From: an uncultured Eubacteriales bacterium
Lineage (GTDB): Bacteria > Bacillota > Clostridia > Oscillospirales > CAG-272
Direction: 5' to 3'
Assembly: GCA_934446285.1 (NCBI GenBank)
Contig: CAKSEI010000071.1
Location: 1 to 7,378 of the forward strand
DNA: 7,378 nt
Positions 1 through 5,792 of this stretch are shown here, piece by piece. Under the pieces are notes generated by a model. That model was not told where the DNA came from. It made no database searches and was given only the letters and a program-made list of their open reading frames with translations. Numbering within the stretch: the first letter of the stretch is position 1; each line of letters starts with the position of its first letter. The translations under genes were made by a program, and so were the position numbers.

Positions 1-2
1 TT

Positions 3-1469
3 GTGCGACTGCGTCAGACGGTTTTTGAAAAAATTGAAGCGATGTCTCTTGCCGGAGTGAGCAAGCGCCCGACGGGTGAGCTTATGGGGCGGCTGAACGG
101 CGATTCGAATGTCCTTCAGCGCTTTCTTACGGCCGATATGCCGGCGCTGCTTGAGCAGCTTATACTTTTCTTCTTTATAGGCGTTCAGGTCGTTAGGTAC
201 GACTATAAGCTCGCGCTGCTCGTTATCGTTCCCGTTCCCTTCGTACTGCTTTTCTACAGACTTTTTTGGTCGTTTATGAGACGTATGTGGGGCAGACAGT
301 GGGTATTTGAGACGCGCTCGTCTACCATTCTCTACGACGCATATCAGGGAATACGCATTGTCAAGAGCTTCGGTATGGAGCACCGCGAGGTAGAGAGATA
401 TAATAAGGCTGTCGAGGAGCAGCGGGACATAAGTATGAAAAACGAAGAGCTTTTTGCCGTTGTTTTTCCGATTGTGTCTACCTTTGCGGGCATCGGCGAG
501 TTCTTCCTTTTGTACTATGTGGGAGGTAAGATTCTCGGCGGTCAGATGACTTTCGGCGAGATGGCTCAGTTTTCCGCCTATGTATCAATGCTCTACGGTC
601 CGCTCAGATGGATGGCGATGATACCGCGCCGCCTTGTCGCGTCTATGACAAGTATGGTCAAGATGTTTGAGATAATAGATGAGCCGACCGACGTGCCTGA
701 GGCGGAGCATCCCGTTGACAGACCGATAGAGGGGCATATAGAGTTCAAGGACGTTTCGTTCGGCTACAGCGACGGGCAGACGGTTTTACGGCATGTTTCC
801 TTTGAGGTGAAGCCCGGGGAGATGATAGGAATAGTCGGGCGCAGCGGCGCGGGCAAAAGCACGCTTATAAATCTCGTCATGCGCTTATATGACGCGGAGA
901 GCGGTCAGATAACCGTCGACGGAGTGGATATACGCGACATAAGCGGCGAGCATCTGCGCTCGAATATCGGTGTCGTGCTGCAGGAGACGTTTCTCTTCTC
1001 GGGTACGGTATACGATAATATAGCATACGCACATCCCTCCGCTACCCGCTCGGAGGTTATAGGAGCGGCTAAGGCGGCAGGTGCACACGGCTTTATAATG
1101 AAGCTACCCGACGGGTACAATACAAGAGTCGGTGAAAAAGGAAATACGCTGTCCGGAGGTGAGAGACAGCGTATAGCGATAGCGCGTGCTCTTCTGCACG
1201 ACCCGAAGATACTCATACTCGATGAGGCTACGGCATCTCTCGACACCGAAACGGAGAAGCAGCTGCAGGATGCTCTCGCGGGGCTGATGTCAGGTAGGAC
1301 CACTATTGCTATCGCACACAGGCTCTCAACCCTGCGCAACGCGGGCAGACTTATCGTCATCGATAAGGGCACGGTTGCTGAGCAGGGGAGTCACGACGAA
1401 CTTATGGCTGCGGGCGGTATCTATCATGACCTTGTCACGGCGCAGAGCATGATGAATAAGCTATCGTAA
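3..1469 (+). CDS. ABC exporter half-transporter (fused permease and ATPase), 5' truncated by the window edge
   Basis: This is a type I ABC exporter subunit of the MsbA/LmrA/multidrug type: a membrane domain fused to a nucleotide-binding domain that powers export across the cytoplasmic membrane, normally as a dimer. The frame is open to the left edge, so the GTG at base 3 is not the start. About 90 or more N-terminal residues with the first two membrane helices are missing. Counting from base 3, hydrophobic helices lie near residues 48-95 and 150-205. The ATPase shows an A-loop Tyr255, Walker A GRSGAGKS at 279-286, Q-loop Gln327, signature LSGGE at 383-387, Walker B ILILDE at 403-408 with catalytic Glu408, and H-loop His439. 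All catalytic residues are present, so the visible part looks functional. The substrate cannot be told; lipid, drug or peptide export are all possible. Such proteins often pair with a second half-transporter encoded next to them, which would lie outside the window. Confidence 0.95.
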   Translation: MRLRQTVFEKIEAMSLAGVSKRPTGELMGRLNGDSNVLQRFLTADMPALLEQLILFFFIGVQVVRYDYKLALLVIVPVPFVLLFYRLFWSFMRRMWGRQWVFETRSSTILYDAYQGIRIVKSFGMEHREVERYNKAVEEQRDISMKNEELFAVVFPIVSTFAGIGEFFLLYYVGGKILGGQMTFGEMAQFSAYVSMLYGPLRWMAMIPRRLVASMTSMVKMFEIIDEPTDVPEAEHPVDRPIEGHIEFKDVSFGYSDGQTVLRHVSFEVKPGEMIGIVGRSGAGKSTLINLVMRLYDAESGQITVDGVDIRDISGEHLRSNIGVVLQETFLFSGTVYDNIAYAHPSATRSEVIGAAKAAGAHGFIMKLPDGYNTRVGEKGNTLSGGERQRIAIARALLHDPKILILDEATASLDTETEKQLQDALAGLMSGRTTIAIAHRLSTLRNAGRLIVIDKGTVAEQGSHDELMAAGGIYHDLVTAQSMMNKLS

Positions 1470-1470
1470 G

Positions 1471-1689
1471 TCAGTAAAAGCGGTCTTCGATAACGTCAAT
1501 CAGATGAATGGGCGATAAGTCGAGTCTGTTAATATCGTCGACAAAGCGGGATATTTTATCAAAGTCGCGGCATATGCTGTGCAGAACCGACGTCCCCGTC
1601 CGCTCACACACGGCTATGCCGTAGCACTCGACCGTATTCCCGTCCGAGTCGGTTATGCTTTCTCTGATTACTGAATATGCAGCGCGCAT
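1471..1689 (-). CDS. Small DUF6514-like protein, 72 aa, function unknown
   Basis: This short protein resembles, from memory, the DUF6514 family of small clostridial proteins. Features that suggest this are an N-terminal beta-rich part with a DGNTVECYGI segment at about 16-25, a middle segment ending NRLDLSPIHL, and the acidic end DVIEDRFY. There is no signal peptide, membrane segment or metal-binding motif, so it is probably cytosolic. Translation from the ATG at 1689 is supported by a GGGAGGA site about 14 bases upstream, which is longer than usual but the only good site. It has its own promoter and a possible operator upstream. Its stop lies one base from the stop of the convergent ABC gene. 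The family has no established function that I know of. The family call is by pattern and not verified by a search. Confidence 0.72.
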   Translation of the reverse strand: MRAAYSVIRESITDSDGNTVECYGIAVCERTGTSVLHSICRDFDKISRFVDDINRLDLSPIHLIDVIEDRFY

Positions 1690-1726
1690 GGTATGTAAAA
1701 ATATCCTCCCTATGATTTCTGATATT

Positions 1727-1755
1727 ATGATACAACAAAATCGGGCAATTGTGAA
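1727..1755 (-). promoter_or_regulatory. Sigma-A type promoter for the DUF6514-like gene
   Basis: Read on the minus strand, TTCACA (1750-1755) and TATCAT (1727-1732) are separated by exactly 17 bases. Each differs from consensus by one base. Transcription would begin near 1720, giving a leader of about 30 bases that contains the GGGAGGA ribosome site. An inverted repeat overlaps the -35 box. Confidence 0.6.
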
Positions 1756-1776
1756 GTCTCACTCTTCGACACAATT
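1748..1776. promoter_or_regulatory. Inverted repeat over the -35 box, possible operator
   Basis: AATTGTG at 1748-1754 is matched by its exact reverse complement CACAATT at 1770-1776, with 15 bases between. A third related copy (CAATTG, 1780-1785) follows. The left arm lies on the -35 box of the minus-strand promoter, where a bound repressor would block polymerase. No regulator gene is adjacent, and AT-rich dyads also arise by chance. Confidence 0.3.
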
Positions 1777-1902
1777 CGACAATTGAATTTTTGCATGTAA
1801 GAGCACAAGCCTAATTGCCTTTGTTAAGCATACTTTCATTGGTGATTGTCAACAAATTTGCGCGTTGATTTTCGTCACATTGCACACAACCGAAAACAAA
1901 CT

Positions 1903-1947
1903 AAAAAGCGGGGCGAATGCCGAAAAATGGCATACACTCCGCTTTTT
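1903..1947 (-). terminator. Intrinsic terminator of the HAD-greA operon
   Basis: AAAAAGCGG (1903-1911) pairs with CCGCTTTTT (1939-1947). Inside it ATGCC (1917-1921) pairs with GGCAT (1929-1933) around a 7-base loop, with a short imperfect bulge between the two stems. On the minus strand the hairpin begins 13 bases past the greA-like stop and ends in a run of T. The A-run on the other side makes it symmetrical, but no plus-strand gene ends here. Confidence 0.85.
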
Positions 1948-1960
1948 AACACGCCTTTTA

Positions 1961-2461
1961 TCAGTATTTTGCAATCTCGAGAGAGTCGTCGTCCTCGCCC
2001 TTTTTTATTGAACGAATTGTTACGGGATATTTTGTCCTTTCGTTTACGCGTACAGTGACGGTTTCGCCGACCTTATGCCCGAGCAGTGCCTTGCCGAGCG
2101 GAGACTCCTTTGATATGCAGCCCCTTGTAACATCGTTTCTGAGGGTGGTGACGAGCCTTATCATTCTTGACTCATTGTCCTCGTCGTAGAATATTTCAAC
2201 CTCATCGAAAAGCCCTATCTCATCATGCTCGGAGTCCGTGGAAATGATAATCGCAGTTTTTATCATCTGCTCGAGGTACTGTATGCGGCTGTTGTTCCTG
2301 TTAAGCTCCCTCCTCGCCGAGCGGTACTCGTCGTTCTCGCTGAGGTCGCCAAGCTCGCGCGCGGTTTTTACCGCCTCGCGCAGGGAGGGGGCGAGAGCCT
2401 TCCGCTCCTCTATCTCGGCTTTCATTTTGTCTATGTCTATCTGTGTTAACTCGTCCTGCAT
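1961..2461 (-). CDS. greA: GreA/GreB-family transcript cleavage factor
   Basis: GreA-type factors enter the secondary channel of RNA polymerase and stimulate cleavage of backtracked RNA, rescuing stalled complexes. The 166 residues fit the family's usual 155-165. Residues 7-70 form the antiparallel coiled coil, with the tip motif GDLSEN at 38-43. Asp39 and Glu42 match the two acidic tip residues (Asp41 and Glu44 in E. coli GreA) that hold the catalytic magnesium. The C-terminal FKBP-like domain carries the typical SPLGKALLG stretch at 120-128. The ATG at 2461 is supported by AAAGGAG 8 bases upstream. It is the second gene of an operon: the HAD gene stop is 13 bases upstream and touches this ribosome site, so translation may be coupled. 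The loop between the two domains is highly acidic (residues 76-97). It may be a second paralogue rather than the main GreA, which cannot be decided here. Confidence 0.92.
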   Translation of the reverse strand: MQDELTQIDIDKMKAEIEERKALAPSLREAVKTARELGDLSENDEYRSARRELNRNNSRIQYLEQMIKTAIIISTDSEHDEIGLFDEVEIFYDEDNESRMIRLVTTLRNDVTRGCISKESPLGKALLGHKVGETVTVRVNERTKYPVTIRSIKKGEDDDSLEIAKY

Positions 2462-2474
2462 GACTTTCTCTCCT

Positions 2475-3275
2475 TTACTCGGATATCAATTTTTCTATTG
2501 CCTGTGCCGCTCCGTCATCCTCGCACGCGGGGGCGGTAAACGTACACATATTCTTTATCCCATCGTCCGCGTTGCCCATGGCAACCGATATATCGGCTGC
2601 CCTCAGCATGTCTGCGTCGTTTTTGCTGTCTCCTATTGCGACGGAGGAATATCCCGGGAAATATTTTTCGCATACAAGCTTCATGCCCGTTGCCTTGCTG
2701 TTTCCCTTTGCCCACAACTCGCATTTGCAGTCATCGACGACTCCGTCGTAGTGCATTGCGTATCTGGACAACTCGTTTATATTATATTTCCCCGCTAAAT
2801 TTATTTTCGGGAATTTTTCTCCCCGATAGGCGAAAATCTCATCCGGGCATAAAAGATCCGTCCATTCGTCGAGCTTTACTCTGCCCAGCTCACAGTATTT
2901 TGCGAGGTAGGGGTCGATTTCTACGGCTTTATGTGGGATATTAATTCTGAAGAGAAGTCTCTCACCCTCGAGAAAGCATCTTTCTCCTCGAGCAAATATT
3001 CCCCTTATATAGTTTTGCAGCACGTCAGTGCCGACTCCGCTCGAATAAACGTCGTGCCCGCCTATCGTGACGGTGCAGCCGCAGCCCGATACCATGCCGT
3101 CCGCACCGAGCCTCTCAAGCTCGCGCGGCACGCATGCCTTGCCTCTGCCCGTGTTGATAAAGACCCTGTGCCCTGCTGCATGCGCTTTTTTTACGGCGAG
3201 AACTGTCCTATCGGAGAGTCTGTCGCTTTTTCCCAAGAGTGTGCCGTCAATGTCGATGAAAAATATTTTTTTCAT
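2475..3275 (-). CDS. Cof-type HAD hydrolase (subfamily IIB phosphatase)
   Basis: This 266-residue protein belongs to the haloacid dehalogenase superfamily, Cof/type IIB branch, whose members dephosphorylate sugar phosphates, nucleotides or flavin precursors in the cytosol using magnesium. Motif I is DIDGT at 8-12 (nucleophile Asp8, acid/base Asp10), motif II is Thr42 in INTGR, motif III is Lys194, and motif IV is GDSKND at 215-220. The C2-type cap lies between motifs II and III, about residues 80-190. The frame continues 14 codons further upstream to 3317, but the ATG at 3275 is preferred: it gives the canonical MKKIFFIDIDGT opening, GGAG sits 7 bases upstream, and the promoter -10 box lies within the longer version. 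It is first in an operon with the greA-like gene. The substrate cannot be inferred from motifs. The unusual cluster SGCGCTV (63-69) replaces the usual NGA stretch of Cof proteins. Confidence 0.92.
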   Translation of the reverse strand: MKKIFFIDIDGTLLGKSDRLSDRTVLAVKKAHAAGHRVFINTGRGKACVPRELERLGADGMVSGCGCTVTIGGHDVYSSGVGTDVLQNYIRGIFARGERCFLEGERLLFRINIPHKAVEIDPYLAKYCELGRVKLDEWTDLLCPDEIFAYRGEKFPKINLAGKYNINELSRYAMHYDGVVDDCKCELWAKGNSKATGMKLVCEKYFPGYSSVAIGDSKNDADMLRAADISVAMGNADDGIKNMCTFTAPACEDDGAAQAIEKLISE

Positions 3276-3307
3276 TACATTTCTCCGTTTGTTATATTGA
3301 CCGTAAC

Positions 3308-3336
3308 ATTCTATCACGCCCCGTGGCTTTTGTCAA
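3308..3336 (-). promoter_or_regulatory. Strong sigma-A promoter for the HAD-greA operon
   Basis: On the minus strand a perfect TTGACA (3331-3336) and TAGAAT (3308-3313) are 17 bases apart. The start point would be near 3301, giving a leader of about 25 bases before the ATG at 3275. This fixes the start of the HAD gene, because the longer frame would begin at or before the transcript start. Confidence 0.8.
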
Positions 3337-3397
3337 CAGATATGATACACAGAAAAAGTGTGCATACTATTGAGACACAGTCCTTTTTCGGTTCGAC

Positions 3398-3426
3398 TTG
3401 ACTTGTGGGAGTCTTTGTAGTATAAT
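3398..3426 (+). promoter_or_regulatory. Strong sigma-A promoter for the zinc-ribbon membrane protein gene
   Basis: TTGACT (3398-3403) and a perfect TATAAT (3421-3426) are separated by 17 bases. Transcription should start near 3433, only about 8 bases before the ATG at 3441 but about 29 bases before the GTG at 3462. This promoter is divergent from the HAD-greA promoter, with about 60 bases between the two -35 boxes. Confidence 0.8.
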
Positions 3427-3461
3427 CATAGCGTTAACAAATGAACGGAGATTTTTCCAAG

Positions 3462-4886
3462 GTGATATGCAAATATTGTAAAAAGGAATACGATAATGCC
3501 GACAGCTGCCCTTACTGCGGTCGTTCGGCAAAGGACGGTATTCTTTCTATGCCTAAAAGATATATAGCGTGTCTTGCCATACTTGTCGTCGGCCTTGTGA
3601 CGGCGGCGTCTTTTCTCGCACTCAATATGCGCCCCTCGCCTTATATGACCGACGACGAAGCGGTAATAACCGTGGAAAACGACGGGCAGACGCTCTTTAT
3701 CGTAAACGGAAAGTGCGTCGGAAGTATTGACGGTAAGATAGAGAGCAGCCTTACGGGCGCGGGCAATATGGCTTTTGTTTCAGGCGGAGTTTTATATAAG
3801 GTCGACCGCTCGTCGCTTGAACAGATAGCCGACGACGTTGTTGCATTTACAATGTCGTCGAACGGGAAAAAGACGGCGTATATAAATACGGTGGGTGAGC
3901 TTTACCTTTACGGCGGCAAGTCAAAGCTTATTGACTACAATGTTATCGCAAGCGGACTGTGCATCTCGCGCAAGGGTGCGCTTGCCTACGTCAAGCAGGA
4001 GACGGCGGGAGATGTTATGTACACATATACGTCGGGCAAACCCTCAAGGATAAAGGAAGGGCGCTATCCCGTGTCGATATCGGACGGTGCGGGTGTCGTT
4101 TTCGCGACTGACGCGAGCCTTAACCTTTACCGCATAAAGAGCAAAAAGGAATCAAAGATAGGCGAAAACATAGTCTCCGACTCTATGAGCGTAAGCTATG
4201 ACCGCTCGCAGATACTCTTCTGCACCTCTGACGGAGAGTATATCTATTCAAGCTCGGCGGGTGCAGTAAAGATAGGTAACGGCGCTTACTCCATGCTCAG
4301 AGTCAATAACGAAAAGGACATGCAGTATCAGTCATACGCCGCATCGATCGTGGGCGTACGCTCATTCTTTGAGAAATTCTATTTGTCTTTCGACGGGGAA
4401 CTCATAAAGGTCGATAAAAAAGGCACGCCCTCGGAGGTTGACACCGGAGTAGATGGCGGATATGCATTTATCAGCGGCAAGAGCGCCGTATACAAGAAGG
4501 ACGGAAAGCTGTTTAAATGCAGATATTCAAGCCTTAAGAAAACCGAAATGGCATCGGACGTTGCTGACTTTACCGTTTCAGCCGACGGCAGGTATCTGTA
4601 TTATACCGACTCGTCAAAGGCTTTTTACGTCGCATACGCAAGCAGAAAAGCTAAGAAAAAGGCAGATACATGCGCTTTCTTTACCGTCTTTGACGGCGAC
4701 TACTGCCAATACGTGACGGACGACGGAAATATATATGCAATGCGCGGAACACGCTCGTCTAAGCAGGTGGGCGAGGGCGCGTCGGCTTTCGTCGGTCGGG
4801 TAAAGTCGTGTGCGTATACGTGCGCGGACGGGATATACTACGGCTCAGGCAACAAAAAGCAGCTAAAGAAATACGAGAAAAAATAA
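3462..4886 (+). CDS. Zinc-ribbon, single-pass membrane protein with beta-propeller-like exported domain
   Basis: The product begins with a small zinc ribbon (Cys3, Cys6, Cys16, Cys19; CKYC and CPYC knuckles), followed by a membrane helix at about 35-54. A domain of about 415 residues follows on the far side of the membrane. That domain repeats a pattern of roughly 37-40 residues, such as FTMSSNGKKTAY (about 129-140), SVSYDRSQILFCTSDGEY (about 243-260) and FTVSADGRYLYYTDSS (about 370-385). These Ser-x-Asp-Gly/aromatic repeats are typical of TolB- or DUF5050-like beta-propellers. I prefer the GTG at 3462: GGAG lies 11 bases upstream, and zinc-ribbon proteins of this kind usually open directly at the first CxxC. 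The alternative ATG at 3441 would add seven residues, has no ribosome site and sits about 8 bases from the predicted transcript start. No catalytic residues are recognisable. A scaffold or envelope sensor is a guess. The next gene also encodes a surface protein. Confidence 0.88.
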   Translation: MICKYCKKEYDNADSCPYCGRSAKDGILSMPKRYIACLAILVVGLVTAASFLALNMRPSPYMTDDEAVITVENDGQTLFIVNGKCVGSIDGKIESSLTGAGNMAFVSGGVLYKVDRSSLEQIADDVVAFTMSSNGKKTAYINTVGELYLYGGKSKLIDYNVIASGLCISRKGALAYVKQETAGDVMYTYTSGKPSRIKEGRYPVSISDGAGVVFATDASLNLYRIKSKKESKIGENIVSDSMSVSYDRSQILFCTSDGEYIYSSSAGAVKIGNGAYSMLRVNNEKDMQYQSYAASIVGVRSFFEKFYLSFDGELIKVDKKGTPSEVDTGVDGGYAFISGKSAVYKKDGKLFKCRYSSLKKTEMASDVADFTVSADGRYLYYTDSSKAFYVAYASRKAKKKADTCAFFTVFDGDYCQYVTDDGNIYAMRGTRSSKQVGEGASAFVGRVKSCAYTCADGIYYGSGNKKQLKKYEKK

Positions 4887-4907
4887 ACCCCTGCGGTTTA
4901 TTTTTTT
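4878..4907 (+). terminator. Intrinsic terminator overlapping the stop codon of the zinc-ribbon gene
   Basis: AAAAAATAAACC (4878-4889) pairs perfectly with GGTTTATTTTTT (4895-4906) around the loop CCTGC, with the T-run 4901-4907. The TAA at 4884-4886 lies inside the left arm, so a terminating ribosome would cover part of the stem. The stem has only two G-C pairs, so some readthrough into the lipoprotein gene is plausible. Confidence 0.8.
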
Positions 4908-4925
4908 CTTATGCGGCATAATATT

Positions 4926-4943
4926 ATAAAAAACGGTTTTTAT
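4926..4943 (+). repeat. Perfect AT-rich hairpin just before the lipoprotein ribosome site
   Basis: ATAAAAA (4926-4932) and TTTTTAT (4937-4943) are exact reverse complements around the 4-base loop ACGG, ending one base before the GGTGAT ribosome site. All paired bases are A or T, so stability is low and it may be chance in an AT-rich leader. Confidence 0.3.
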
Positions 4944-4953
4944 CGGTGATATT

Positions 4954-5721
4954 ATGCGTAAGGTGTGTTTTGTGATTTTATCAGCTGTTTTGTGCTTGAC
5001 GCTTGTCTCGTGCAGCACGGAAGGCCAGGCTATAGTTTTCTTTCCCGAGTGCGCGGGCGAGGCGGTGCTCGTGATGAGCCCTGAATCTGTCGTGCTTGTC
5101 AATTCCGGTGCGGCGGGCGACGGCAAGATAATAGAGGAGTGCCTCGAGCGGTTTGACATAAAGAAAATCGATTTGATGATTTTAACCTCGGGAGAGGCGA
5201 AAAATATCGGAGGAGCGGAGTATTTACTAAAGCATGTCGATATCGGCGCGGTATGTGAAGCGCCGTCCGTTCGTACCTCCGACGCGTCTTCGGAGTACGA
5301 AAAAATGATTAACGCTCTTGACATACTGCCATATGCCGTCACGGGGGATTTGAGCTTTGAAAACGACGGAATAGAATTCGATATATATACGGGAGATGAC
5401 GGTTCGGACGGCCCTCTTACCGTCTGCGCCGATGCGAACGGCACACGGGCGATACTCTCGGCGGATATAACGGCGGAGCACTATCTTGCGTTATACGGCG
5501 CGGGCTATGATCTTGACTGCACACTTGCCCGACTGCCGTCCTCAGAGTCGCTGCTCTCCGTCTTTATCCGCACATCGGGCAGCGGGTATATTATCGTCGA
5601 CGACGGGCAGACGGAGGCACAGTTATCGGAGCTTGTCGAAGACGAGCGCGTGATAAGTGCGCAGCGCCCGCTTTACTTTCTCATCGACGGGACGGGTGTC
5701 AGGCAAATAGAGAGGAAATAG
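4954..5721 (+). CDS. Lipoprotein with a degenerate ComEC-like metallo-beta-lactamase fold
   Basis: The 255-residue product has a lipoprotein signal: Arg2-Lys3, a hydrophobic stretch 4-18 and the lipobox LVSC with Cys20 as the lipidated residue. The mature part follows the ComEC/Rec2 C-terminal metallo-beta-lactamase domain. Residues 28-40 match its FLDVGQGDAILI strand pattern, 46-52 its LIDxG strand, and 72-87 its ID-L-LTHxHxDHxGG region. However, the metal ligands are gone: the HxHxDH positions read Ser79, Glu81, Lys83 and Asn84. Further on, ILSADI (167-172) matches LLTGD with Asp171 kept, and PSSES (195-199) stands where the family has HHGS. Metal-dependent hydrolysis is therefore unlikely, and a binding or structural role is inferred. 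The ATG at 4954 has GGTG(A) about 5 bases upstream. No clear promoter is present, only AT-rich sequence at 4918-4930, so transcription may come partly from readthrough of the upstream terminator. The fold assignment is by pattern and needs structural confirmation. Confidence 0.8.
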   Translation: MRKVCFVILSAVLCLTLVSCSTEGQAIVFFPECAGEAVLVMSPESVVLVNSGAAGDGKIIEECLERFDIKKIDLMILTSGEAKNIGGAEYLLKHVDIGAVCEAPSVRTSDASSEYEKMINALDILPYAVTGDLSFENDGIEFDIYTGDDGSDGPLTVCADANGTRAILSADITAEHYLALYGAGYDLDCTLARLPSSESLLSVFIRTSGSGYIIVDDGQTEAQLSELVEDERVISAQRPLYFLIDGTGVRQIERK

Positions 5722-5731
5722 CAAAATTCTG

Positions 5732-5760
5732 TTGATTTAAACGGCGAAATATGCTATACT
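5732..5760 (+). promoter_or_regulatory. Sigma-A type promoter for the rsmJ-like gene
   Basis: TTGATT (5732-5737) and TATACT (5755-5760) are 17 bases apart; the -10 box differs from consensus at one base. The start point falls near 5767, downstream of the first in-frame ATG at 5751, so that ATG cannot be on this transcript. The leader before the ATG at 5793 would be about 26 bases. Confidence 0.65.
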
Positions 5761-5792
5761 ACTGCCGTAGCGCACAGGTGCTCGGGGGAAAG

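Noticed and set aside
905..1372. 155-codon open frame on the minus strand
   Set aside because: It is antisense to the ATPase domain of the ABC gene, which has all its motifs. The translation is serine- and alanine-rich with no recognisable domain.
1461..1495. TATCG/CGATA pairing at the convergent junction as a terminator
   Set aside because: Only 5 base pairs with a loop of over 20 bases and no T-run on either strand.
1690..1960. Intergenic stretch of 271 bases searched for a small RNA or riboswitch
   Set aside because: Apart from the DUF6514-like promoter and dyad and the greA terminator, no conserved RNA fold or coding frame could be seen between 1790 and 1900.
1846..2058. 70-codon plus-strand frame across the greA terminator
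   Set aside because: It reads through the terminator hairpin and into the antisense of the greA-like gene, starts at a non-ATG codon and has no ribosome site.
2238..2798. 186-codon plus-strand open frame
   Set aside because: It lies antisense across both the greA-like and the HAD gene, whose frames are supported by motifs, ribosome sites, promoter and terminator.
4863..5444. 193-codon minus-strand open frame
   Set aside because: It is antisense to the lipoprotein gene and runs through the terminator region; composition is that of a shadow frame and no promoter or ribosome site is seen.
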